64,000 nt of DNA from Armatimonadota bacterium. GTDB lineage: Bacteria; Armatimonadota; Zipacnadia; Zipacnadales; JABUFB01. Location of the stretch: positions 62,001 through 126,000 of the forward strand of contig JABUFB010000015.1 of NCBI GenBank assembly GCA_013314775.1. Reading direction: 5' to 3'. Every line of letters begins with the position of its first letter. The first letter of the stretch is position 1. Below are positions 26,502 to 35,061 of the stretch, piece by piece. The notes beneath the pieces are model-generated. The model saw only the letters and a program-made list of their open reading frames with translations. It ran no database searches and had not been told where the DNA came from. Made by a program: the position numbers and the translations under genes.

Positions 26502-27539
26502 GTGGTCCACGACGGCGATCAGGTCAGCGCAGCCTACAGCTTCGTGCCGTTTCCCGAGCAGCATGCAAGGGGTCTCGAACCGGCTGGACACCATATCGTA
26601 TTCGTGAAGGGTCGCGTTTCGGGCGAGATCCGAGCGGTACTCTTCGCATTGACGCCTATCCATATCGGGTCAGGACGTGAACGACTGCGCAGTGACAGCG
26701 CCCCTCCAATCGTCAAGGGTGCAATGAGGTCCTGGGTACGCAATCCACAGTCAGATGGCGGATCGGCACGCACAGGGGCGAACCGGCTCATCATACCGGG
26801 CATGTCCATCAAAGGAGCAGTCCGCTCAGTCTTTGAGGCCATCACGGGCTCGTGCGTATGCATATCGAAAGCGGGTGGTGTCGACCGAGCATGCGTGAGC
26901 AGAGAGCACCAGCGCGATCTGTGCCCCGCGTGCCGTGTCTTCGGGGCAATGGGCTACCAGGGCAATCTGCACTTTTCAGATGCCGTACCCGCCCGGGACA
27001 AGGAAACAGGCAAGCCGCAGGTGACGGTCCGTGTGGCTGCCTTGCCACACATGTGGCCACCGGTGAGCACGAGCGACCGGTACAATCCGATCCAGGGCCG
27101 GAAGTTCTACAGGCATGGTCGTCTACGGTCGGGCCCAGTGCCGGTCGAGGTCGCTGATAAGGGATCGCGTTTCGACGTGCGAATCGGCTTTGAGGCACTC
27201 ACCGAGTCGGAGCTGGGTTGCCTGCTATTGGCTCTTGGCGCGAAACGGCCCTCAACCGGCAACCGAATCCTGCTGAAGCTCGGCGGCATAAAATGCGCCT
27301 GCTGCGGCAGCGCTCAGTTCATCGAGATGGGGGCGCGCTTGTGGACCGAACAAGACTGGCTGGCTTTCGACCGCGCCCCGCAGCCCATGACCGCCGAGGA
27401 CTACGGACGGTACCTCGCCGCAGCCGAGGAGCTCCTTTCCGATGGTGGCGCGCAGTTCGAAAGGCTTGCGGAGATCATGGATTTCCCACGAGACCTGAAC
27501 CAACTGGAGTTGTGCGGCTATGAGGAAGCGGCACCTTGA
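26502..27539 (+). CDS. RAMP protein of the TIGR03986-like ('YNFVP') group
   Basis: A 345-residue protein whose N terminus AAYSFVPFPEQ matches the opening of RAMPs annotated as TIGR03986, found in type III-D-like loci. PIHIGSGRERL is the beta-hairpin before a long insertion; NRLIIPGMSIKGAVRSVFEAITG is the crRNA loop; LCPACRVFGAMGYQGNLHFSDA is the CxxCRxFG element. D85 sits 12 residues before IIPG, as in active Csm3, though the flanking sequence differs. A second CxxC pair is CACCGSAQF near residue 266. The start codon is GTG directly after the preceding stop. Confidence 0.8.
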   Translation: MVHDGDQVSAAYSFVPFPEQHARGLEPAGHHIVFVKGRVSGEIRAVLFALTPIHIGSGRERLRSDSAPPIVKGAMRSWVRNPQSDGGSARTGANRLIIPGMSIKGAVRSVFEAITGSCVCISKAGGVDRACVSREHQRDLCPACRVFGAMGYQGNLHFSDAVPARDKETGKPQVTVRVAALPHMWPPVSTSDRYNPIQGRKFYRHGRLRSGPVPVEVADKGSRFDVRIGFEALTESELGCLLLALGAKRPSTGNRILLKLGGIKCACCGSAQFIEMGARLWTEQDWLAFDRAPQPMTAEDYGRYLAAAEELLSDGGAQFERLAEIMDFPRDLNQLELCGYEEAAP

Positions 27540-27894
27540 CGATACTGAATGGGCTCACGCCGAGCGCATTGCCAACGAACTGCATCGTGCCGGGTGCGAC
27601 CACAATGAGTTGCGCAAGGTCCTCGGAATGACCCGCGAAGCCCAGAGCGCCGCCACCATGGAGAGCATTATGGAGCTGCAGAAGCTGCGCCTGCAGCATC
27701 GGCGTTCGCTCGCCCGCAGTTCGTCCACGAGCGGCTACTGGGAGACGGTCTACCAGGCGACCAGACCCCTCGCATCCATGGCCCCGGATCGCGCAGCGCT
27801 GGTGCTAGGCTGGGCGGTGCGCATCCTGATGGGTAAGCCGCGCACGCTCACCACAGGGGGGCGCAAGCAATGGCAGCAGAACAGGGGACGGTGA
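27520..27894 (+). CDS. small helical protein of the CRISPR operon, unknown
   Basis: A 124-residue basic, helical protein (AERIANELHRAGCDHNELRKVLGM, MESIMELQKLRLQHRRSLARSS). The ATG overlaps the stop of the preceding RAMP and the end overlaps the next gene by 25 bases, so it belongs to the operon. It could be an additional Cas11-like filament subunit or a chaperone for the membrane protein that follows; I find no family motif. The start is fixed by the overlap and by lack of another in-frame start close by. Confidence 0.65.
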   Translation: MRKRHLDDTEWAHAERIANELHRAGCDHNELRKVLGMTREAQSAATMESIMELQKLRLQHRRSLARSSSTSGYWETVYQATRPLASMAPDRAALVLGWAVRILMGKPRTLTTGGRKQWQQNRGR

Positions 27895-28898
27895 CTTCCG
27901 GCACATCTATCACACGCCGAACCGTCTGGGAATGGCTATGGTTGACGCGTGGAAGGCAACCACCTTGGTCCGGGCTGAAGGGCGGCACGCGTCCCTATCG
28001 GGGCGGTTGGTTGCACCTGGTGCCTCTACTGCTGCCCCCGCCCGCTGTTGGCCTCCTAATCTGGCTTTCTCAGTGCGGAGGTCAGTTCGTACGCGACGTC
28101 GTATTCGGCGCGCTCGCGACCCTCTTGGCGGCTTTTGCCTCCTTCGTTTGGTACCAGCGGAGATCGACAGCCGCGCGACGCGCAAAGCGAAAGCTAATCG
28201 ACGCGTCCACAACCTGCGCCGAGGAGCGCATGCTTCAGAACTTGTTGCAGGATCCACAGGCTGATCCGACAGAGACCGTGAAGCATCTCAAGCGGATCTC
28301 GCCACGCCTGCGAAGACAGTTGGCCGACGAGAAGATTCTTGATGAAATCAAGGCGATGGTCAGCACTAGCCCCGGGCCACTGCTGGACGGTATGCGCCTC
28401 GACCTGTGGAGGGACCGTTTCTTCGGGGATGTGTCCTTCGGGTGTGACGGCGACGAAGAGCTTGGTCTCCCTGTCTGCGATGTCCTTGTCGAATGGTCGC
28501 GTCTGATCGAGCTCGCTCGACAGGCGCAGGCCCTGCGAAGGCGGACGCTCCTGCGAGCCTGCTTGCGGAGCGCCGAGGCGGCCATCGCGCCTCTCTTATA
28601 CGTGGACACAACAATGCTCCCCGGGCTCTGCCTGCTGCTTTCAGCAGAGATAGACCCAGAGCACCAGCTGCGCTTGGGGGCAATCCATTACTCCCAGGTC
28701 CGCTATCACGAACGGTTCTGCCTTAGGGAAGACCCTGATATGTGTCTCGGTTGCCCCCGGAAGACCGCGGCGTCCGCACAGCAGCCAAGGAAAGACGCCG
28801 TACCACCGGTCGAAGACACGTTCTTCCCCGCCTGCTACCCCTCACCCCTCCACAACCACCTGCCCCATGCCCACGGTGGTCTTACGCCCGACCCCTGA
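27870..28898 (+). CDS. unrecognised two-helix membrane protein ending the CRISPR operon
   Basis: A 342-residue protein with a basic N terminus, two hydrophobic helices (about 48-68, 76-95) in hairpin arrangement, then a long soluble helical domain (LIDASTTCAEERMLQNLLQDP, SRLIELARQAQALRRRTLLRACLRSAEAAIAP) and a Cys pattern CLREDPDMCLGCPRK near residue 291 that could bind a metal. No nuclease or CARF motif is visible. The translation overlap with the gene before it ties it to the type III operon. The last 35 residues, rich in Pro and His, run into a decayed gene and may be read-through after loss of the original stop. Confidence 0.72.
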   Translation: MAAEQGTVTSGTSITRRTVWEWLWLTRGRQPPWSGLKGGTRPYRGGWLHLVPLLLPPPAVGLLIWLSQCGGQFVRDVVFGALATLLAAFASFVWYQRRSTAARRAKRKLIDASTTCAEERMLQNLLQDPQADPTETVKHLKRISPRLRRQLADEKILDEIKAMVSTSPGPLLDGMRLDLWRDRFFGDVSFGCDGDEELGLPVCDVLVEWSRLIELARQAQALRRRTLLRACLRSAEAAIAPLLYVDTTMLPGLCLLLSAEIDPEHQLRLGAIHYSQVRYHERFCLREDPDMCLGCPRKTAASAQQPRKDAVPPVEDTFFPACYPSPLHNHLPHAHGGLTPDP

Positions 28899-29323
28899 GT
28901 ACCCCGCGAAGCGCGCCATCAGCGCCGCCGCCCGCGTGGACCGGACCGACCAGGAGCTTTACGTGGGATTCCAGTGCCAATGACAGCGGCGTGGCGAACC
29001 TGAAGCGGCGGGTCACCGAGCGTGACGGCGCAGTCTGGAACGATGACTGCGTCGAAATGTTCCTGGATCCCACGGGCGGTCGAGGGGAGTACCTGCATTT
29101 CATCGCCAACGTGTCCGGAGCCCAGTACGACGAGCGCGGGGCGGACTCGTCCAGGGATCGTTTCCGGATCGCCCGGACGTGTGTCTCGCAGGGCGTGGAT
29201 GTGGAGCCTGAAAACTGGTACCATGTGGCATACACCCATCGTGCGGAGCCCAACGGCCCGAGGCCTTACGGGGAGACCGGCAAGACCCACGTAGACCGCT
29301 TCTTCCTGGTGGCGGCTGAGTAG
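28867..29323 (+). pseudogene. frameshifted CBM9-like carbohydrate-binding remnant
   Basis: Two frames together make one domain. From 28867 one reads YPAKRAISAAARVDRTDQELYVGFQCQ and a stop at 28981. From about 28976, one base shifted, the sequence continues ANDSGVANLKRRVTERDGAVWNDDCVEMFLDPTGGRGEYLHFIANVSGAQYDERG (split in text: VWNDDCVEMFLDP, EYLHFIANVSGAQYD), the hallmark of family 9 carbohydrate-binding-like domains. The normal C-terminal helix and strands are replaced by unrelated sequence. Upstream it has lost its parent enzyme at the end of the CRISPR operon. Bases 29324-29524 contain nothing recognisable. Confidence 0.7.
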
Positions 29324-29524
29324 GCGTGCACGACCTGGTGCCCCGTGCGCGATGGAGCGGCGGCAAATACACGCGCTGCGACCATCCGTCCCGCGAGTAC
29401 GACAGGCCGCACAGGTGGATCCAGGCAGGGAAGGGAATACCGGCCACGCCGAGACCTGGTTTCATCATGATGCCGTTTCAGTGGTCGGGCAAGCAGGGCG
29501 AGTACCCTCAGAGGAGGTCTTTCC

Positions 29525-32500
29525 ATGCTGACGCGACTCATGACTGCAGTTCTGCTGGCAGGTCTGCTCGTCCCGGTGGTCGCTGAGCCGCAGGACCTTG
29601 TGGTAGACCCCTTCACGGATGCGCACGGATGGCAGGTGGGTGGCGCACGGGTGGGTTACCGGTTGGGCCGCAGTGGGCTGGAGGCCTCCCGCGAGAAATC
29701 CCCACCAGGGTGGGATGGCGCCCTGAAGCTGGTCTGCGACTTCAGCGAGAGGCGTTCGCGGGTGTCGGCGTATCACACGGGGCCTGCCATTCCGGGTGTC
29801 TGCCAAGACCTGGCTTTCTGGCTTTACGCCGAGGGGGGCGGCTCCGATCTGAAGTTGTCTTTGGAGGACGCGCGGGGTCGCTGGTTCGAGCGCGCTCTCG
29901 GTTCAGTGGACTGGACGGGCTGGCGTCAGATACGCGTTGAGGTGGGTTCCGGAGCGGACTGGCGCCCGCTTCTCCGGCGGGGCGAAGAACTTCTGCCGAT
30001 TCTGCACCCTGTGAACCTGCGCCAGATCGCCTTCCAGCGCCACGCTGACGCCGAGGAAATGCAGACCTATTACCTGGGGGCTCTGACGGCGCGGTGTGAC
30101 GTCCTTGCCGCGGACCGCGTCGAGGCTGCGGTTCTGACGGACCGCCCGGGCAACCTCTTTGAACTGGGGGAGATTGCCCGGATGACTGTTGCATTGTCGA
30201 ATTCGGGACAGGAGCCGGTGACGGGTCAGCTTGTGCTTCCGGAGGTCGCGACGGAGCCCAGGGATGTGAGTCTTCTGCCGGGCACCGCAACGGAGGTCAC
30301 CGTTGGTCTGCCGACGGATCGCCTCGGCTCCCACAGTGTCCGCATCCTCCTCGTCACCGCAGACCGCACCCGGGAGTGGACAGCGCGCTACGCCGTCACC
30401 CGTGCCGTGGCTGAGCGCCCCGCCGACACGGACGCCATGTTCGGTGCCTGCGGCAATTGGGTCGGTTTTCAGGCGGAGCAGCGTCCCCTGGTGCCGAGGC
30501 TGAATCGCGATGCCGGGATACGGTGGACGCGGTTTGGTATCGTCTGGCCCCTGGTCAACCCACGAGAGGGACTGTTCGCATGGAACGTGCCGCAGCGCGT
30601 GGACGGGGCCGTGGGAAGGGCGCTGTCCGCGCTGGAGACCGGGCTCAGCCGGCCCCACGCCGAGGCGCTCAACTGCCCCGATGCGGTGACCATTGCGCTC
30701 TGGACCCGTTGCGCCGGGGCGAATGGCGCGTGGCAGTTCCTGCTGAGCAAGTGGGAGAGCGGTGGCCCGCGCAACTATGGGGTGTATCTGCACGCGCAGA
30801 CGGGCGAGTTCCACTTTACGGGTACGTTCACAGCACTTGCAGGGAAATGGTCGGACTTCGGCGCGGGCGTCCGGGGCTGGGGAGACAACTGGCGTCATTG
30901 GGCCGCGAGTTACTCGCGCGAGGCGAGACAGGTGCGGCTGTATGCGGACGGTGCGCTGGTGCGGCAGTACGAGATAGACGGCGGCGACCTCGCTACGAAT
31001 GATGGGCCGTTGACCCTGGGCAGCGGCTTCCCGGGCGACATGGATGAGGTGATGATTTACCGTCGGGCGCTGAGCGGCGCGGAGGTGGCCGCTCTGGCAG
31101 CCAGGAAGGCGCCGCCGATGGAGGGGCTGGTGGCATGGTGGGACGGGGAGGGCGACGGGCGGGCAGTGGAGGACCGCTCGGGGAATGGACTGGACATTGT
31201 GGGAACCGAGCCCCACAACAAGGACACCGCCCGTGCGGCGCTCGCGGTCGGCATCAAGACGCTGGCGCAGTTGACGCATCCTCCCGCCTGGGCAGCCATC
31301 CGAGTCGGCGCCTCCAAGCCGAAGCCAGAAGCCTGGGCAGCGTATGTCGAGGGCGTCGTACGGGAGTACCGAGACGTGATCCAGCACTGGGAGATCTGGA
31401 ATGAGCCCAACAACCCAGTGTTCTGGAAGCCCAAGCCGGACCCGCAGGAGTACATGGACGTCCTGAGAGTTGCTTATGAGGCGGCCAAGCGCGGCAACCC
31501 CGACTGCACCGTGCTGATGCCCGGCCTCGCGGGACCGTGCGAGGGGCGTTATGGAATCGACTTCCTGGACGCGCTGCTGGAGCAGGGAGCGGCGCGGTAT
31601 TGCGATGCCATCTCCGTCCATCCATACCGGCACGGAACACCTGAGGAGACCGATCTGGAGGGGGACCTGCGGCACATCATGGAGATGGCCGAACGCAACG
31701 GCGGGCGGCGTCCGCTGTGGTTCACGGAATGGTCCTGGCCGACCCAGATACCGGGAGGGTCAACCGAGGAACGCCAGGCCCGCCTGCTGGCACGGGCGTA
31801 TGTGATCGCTCTTGGTACAGGCAGCGTGGAGCGGTTCTTCTGGTTCCGCTTGCACGACTCTGGGACCGACCGGTTCTATGATGAGGACAACTACGGCCTT
31901 TGCTACTCGGACCTCACGCCCAAACCTGCCTACTTTGCGCACAAAACGATAGCCGAGCTTCTCGAGGGAGCACGACCGGAGGCGAGTTGGGACCTGGGGC
32001 CGAAGGCCATGGGGCGGTGCTTCCGCACCCCGCGGGGCCGGGTCGCCGCCCTGTGGTGCCCCAAAGGGACGGAAACAGTGGCAGTTGACGTGGGCGAACG
32101 GTCGGTGCAGGTCGTCGACTTGATGGGGAACGAGCGGACCGTGGCCACGCGGGATGGGGTCCTGGTGCTGGAGGTCGGGGAGGACATGCAGTACCTATCG
32201 GGGCTGCCGGAGACAGCAGGGCCACGGGGCGCGCTAGTGGTGGCAAGTCCCATCAGGCTGCGTCCAGGTGAGAACGGCGTAGTGCCAGTCGCCATTGCGA
32301 ACCCGCTCCCAGGGGAAGAGCGGGGGGTGATCCGCCTGGAGGGAATTGAGCACACATTCACGGCGCCAGGTCGCGGGAAGGTGGAACTTGCCCTGCCCGT
32401 ACAAGTGGGCGACAATGCGCCTGTGGGCTGGCTGGAACTGCCCCTGCAAGTGCACTTCCTGGGACTGGACCTGAAACTGACGGCGCGGGTCGGCGTCCGG

Positions 32501-33127
32501 GGAACCGCCGATGATGCGGGCCCGGTGGGGGTCTGGCATCTGGACGAAGGAGTGGGCGAGGTCCTGACTGACAGCTCCGGTATGGGCCACCACGGCTCTG
32601 TGACGCAGCCGGAGTGGGTGGAGGGCAAGGCGGGGAGGGGGTTGCGCTTCCGCGGCGACGGCTATGCCGTGGTACCCGATGCACCCGCTCTCGACCTGCG
32701 GGATGAAGTCACGCTGGCCTTCTGGCTCAGACCGGAGGCAGATACCGGCACGTGGCAGTTCCCAGTGACGAAATACCGGGAGACCGACAAGCTGCGCAAC
32801 TACGGGGTCTACCTGTGGCCAGGCCGCCTCTCCCCGTGCTTCTCGGCCTCCCTAGAACACGGAGCCAGCCGTAATACCGACGTGGTATCCCTGGTCCGCC
32901 TGACGCCGGGACAGTGGTACCACCTGGTGATGACTTACTCAATGTTTGATGAAACCGTGCGGCTCTATGTGGACGGGGAGACTGTTGCGGAGTGGAGAAC
33001 ACAGGAGGGGGCCATGCTGACCAACGATGAGCCACTGCGTATCGGGACAGGGACCGCAGGGGTCATTGACGAGGTTGTGGTCTACCCGCGTGCTCTATCT
33101 GCGGAGGAGATCCGGGGGCTGATGTAG
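29525..33127 (+). CDS. very large secreted glycoside-hydrolase-like protein with inserted and terminal LamG domains
   Basis: The 1200-residue product has a signal peptide (LTRLMTAVLLAGLLVPVVA), a jelly-roll-like N-terminal domain to about 190, and a TIM barrel of the GH39/GH5-like clan starting near 320 (IRWTRFGIVWPLVNP). The barrel is interrupted at about residue 355 by a LamG-like insert and resumes near 565 (VGIKTLAQLTHPPAW), with HWEIWNEPNNP giving the acid/base E627 and WFTEWSWPT the nucleophile E735. A terminal LamG domain spans about 995-1200 (LRNYGVYLWPG, VDEVVVYPRALSAEEIRGL-like ending). It should act outside the cell on a polysaccharide; the substrate is unknown. Confidence 0.85.
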   Translation: MLTRLMTAVLLAGLLVPVVAEPQDLVVDPFTDAHGWQVGGARVGYRLGRSGLEASREKSPPGWDGALKLVCDFSERRSRVSAYHTGPAIPGVCQDLAFWLYAEGGGSDLKLSLEDARGRWFERALGSVDWTGWRQIRVEVGSGADWRPLLRRGEELLPILHPVNLRQIAFQRHADAEEMQTYYLGALTARCDVLAADRVEAAVLTDRPGNLFELGEIARMTVALSNSGQEPVTGQLVLPEVATEPRDVSLLPGTATEVTVGLPTDRLGSHSVRILLVTADRTREWTARYAVTRAVAERPADTDAMFGACGNWVGFQAEQRPLVPRLNRDAGIRWTRFGIVWPLVNPREGLFAWNVPQRVDGAVGRALSALETGLSRPHAEALNCPDAVTIALWTRCAGANGAWQFLLSKWESGGPRNYGVYLHAQTGEFHFTGTFTALAGKWSDFGAGVRGWGDNWRHWAASYSREARQVRLYADGALVRQYEIDGGDLATNDGPLTLGSGFPGDMDEVMIYRRALSGAEVAALAARKAPPMEGLVAWWDGEGDGRAVEDRSGNGLDIVGTEPHNKDTARAALAVGIKTLAQLTHPPAWAAIRVGASKPKPEAWAAYVEGVVREYRDVIQHWEIWNEPNNPVFWKPKPDPQEYMDVLRVAYEAAKRGNPDCTVLMPGLAGPCEGRYGIDFLDALLEQGAARYCDAISVHPYRHGTPEETDLEGDLRHIMEMAERNGGRRPLWFTEWSWPTQIPGGSTEERQARLLARAYVIALGTGSVERFFWFRLHDSGTDRFYDEDNYGLCYSDLTPKPAYFAHKTIAELLEGARPEASWDLGPKAMGRCFRTPRGRVAALWCPKGTETVAVDVGERSVQVVDLMGNERTVATRDGVLVLEVGEDMQYLSGLPETAGPRGALVVASPIRLRPGENGVVPVAIANPLPGEERGVIRLEGIEHTFTAPGRGKVELALPVQVGDNAPVGWLELPLQVHFLGLDLKLTARVGVRGTADDAGPVGVWHLDEGVGEVLTDSSGMGHHGSVTQPEWVEGKAGRGLRFRGDGYAVVPDAPALDLRDEVTLAFWLRPEADTGTWQFPVTKYRETDKLRNYGVYLWPGRLSPCFSASLEHGASRNTDVVSLVRLTPGQWYHLVMTYSMFDETVRLYVDGETVAEWRTQEGAMLTNDEPLRIGTGTAGVIDEVVVYPRALSAEEIRGLM

Positions 33128-34947
33128 ACAAAGACGCCCGAGTGTAACCGGATGGCAGATGGAACACCGTTCTCATGCGCGTGATCGCTCCTGCTCGGTT
33201 CAGCATCGTCACTCGTGGAGCGCGCGGCCCGGGCGCTGCTGCTGGGGGACTTCGAAGTTTCCGGGCGGGGAGCGGTGCCACGGGGCGCGCTGCGGGAAGA
33301 GGTTGGCGGGACGGCGGTCCTATCAGGGCTGGCGCTGGAGCTGCAGGGGGCAGGGCGCGCGCATGCAGCGGCTGACCTCTGCGATGGAGGCCCCGGAATG
33401 ATCGATGCGCCCGGTTCCGTTGGTCCCCAGTTCGCCCTGCCCTTGGGAGACACATCAAGCTGGCACAGGGCGAAATGGAAGCCATCCAGCTTGTGGTCTA
33501 CAGCCGAGACCGCAGCCTGCACAATTGCCAACTAGCGGGCGAGCGTCTCGCCGGTCCCGGCGAGGCGTTTCTGGCTGCGCCCGAAGTGTCCGTGGTCGGC
33601 TCGTTCCTCACGGGGAAACCCGGGACCTACCCGGTTGACTACGACGGCTGGCACGCGGACGTGCTGCTGCCACCCGCACCGGTTGACATCCCGGCGGGTG
33701 ACTTCCAGGCATTCTGGGTCCGAATTCGCGCGCCCAGAGACCAGCCTCCCGGCACCTACCGCGGCGAAGTCAGGATCCGGGCGGGCTCGGAGGTCACCAT
33801 TGCTTTCCCGTTGGCCGTGACTGTCTGGCCCTTCGCGCTGCCCGAACGGCCTTCGCTGGACAACGCGCTGAGTTTCGATGAAGGGCAAGTGGCGGCAGTC
33901 TACGGGAAGCCTGACAGGGAAATGGTGCGCAGGTATGCGGAGTTCCTGCTGCGCAACCGCATCGAGTTCACCAGCATCTACCGCAAAACCCCGCCCGACC
34001 TCGAGCTCCTGGCTGAGCTGCACCACAATGTGCGGCCCTTCCGCTTCAACATACTGGGCCTCAACCGCTACATGGCCGAGATCAGCCCTCAGGAGTCGGA
34101 GCCGCACGTCAGCTTCGTGCTGAGTCAGCTGCGTAACGTTGTGCCGGAGTTGGACAAGAGGGGCCTGCTGAAGTATGCCTACCTGTACGGGTTCGACGAG
34201 TTGCCACCGTCCAGGGCGCAGGACATCGCGCGGATTGCCGGCGCCATCCATGGCGAGTTCCCTGAGTTACCGATCCTGACCACTGCCGCAGACCCGGCCT
34301 ACGGCGCCGATGGGGTCCTGAGTGAGGCGATCGCCGCGTTCTGCCCTGGCGTTGCGAGCTACGATCTCGAGCGTGCGGACCTCGCGCGCGCCAAAGGCAA
34401 GAAGGTCTGGTGGTACTTCTGTCAGGGAGCCTACCTCCCGAACATCAACTGGTACCTGCAGTACCCGCTTATTGACGTTCGCATGCTGTTCGGCACGATG
34501 GCCGCGCGTTATCGCCCCGACGGAGTGCTCTACTGGTCCATCAATTCCTGGACCAACGGCGGCCTTGCCCGGCCCCTTGAGGGCGGGCCGCTGTTTCCTG
34601 ACATCGCCCCCGGTTGGAAGGGCGATCACGGGGAGGGCCTGCTGGTGTACCCCGGGCCGGACGGACCGCTGTCTTCGGTGCGGCTTGAGAATGTGCGGGA
34701 CGGGTTAGAGGATTTTGAGTACTACACGTTGCTCCGCCAACGGGTTCAGGCCCTAGCAGAGATGAAGCAGTTTTCTGATCCCGGGGCCGCCCCACTGCTG
34801 CAGTCGGCGCGGCGCTTGATGGCGGTTCGCCCTCACTTGGTGGCAGACAAGACGCGGTTCAGTCGCGACCCGGCGACCCTGAGGGCGGAGCGAGAGCGCA
34901 TCGCAAGCACGATTGTAGCTCTGGGTGAGTTGCTACGGGCCGAATGA
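33128..34947 (+). CDS. DUF4091-type glycoside-hydrolase-like protein, probably frameshifted near its N terminus
   Basis: An open frame with ATG at 33475 encodes 490 residues matching DUF4091 proteins: an N-terminal beta domain (FQAFWVRIRAPRDQPPGTYRGEV), a barrel (LLRNRIEFTSIYRK, YGFDELPP, VWWYFCQGAYLPNINWY) and the C-terminal hallmark LENVRDGLEDFEYYTLLRQRV. The same frame upstream reads GRHIKLAQGEMEAIQLVVYSR, the conserved start of the beta domain, but has no start codon before a stop at 33373. A plausible N terminus (VERAARALLLGDFEV from 33215) lies in another frame, so a single indel near 33450 is inferred. Bases 33128-33214 hold nothing recognisable. Confidence 0.75.
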
Positions 34948-35061
34948 ACCGCTTGATGAGTGGATGGGGATCGTGCATCGTCTCAGTACCGGCGAAGCGC
35001 AGGCGCACTGACCGACCAGGAAACGAGATGCGCCGCGACCGCGGACCGGAAGGGGATCACA

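Noticed and set aside
18443-28898. Presence of cas6, cas1 or cas2
   Set aside because: Checked every frame in and around the operon; no protein has the Cas1 metal site, Cas2 ferredoxin fold size or Cas6 glycine-rich C terminus.
29903-31675. 590-codon antisense frame in the LamG-barrel gene
   Set aside because: Shadow frame; the sense strand has signal peptide, catalytic glutamates and LamG motifs.
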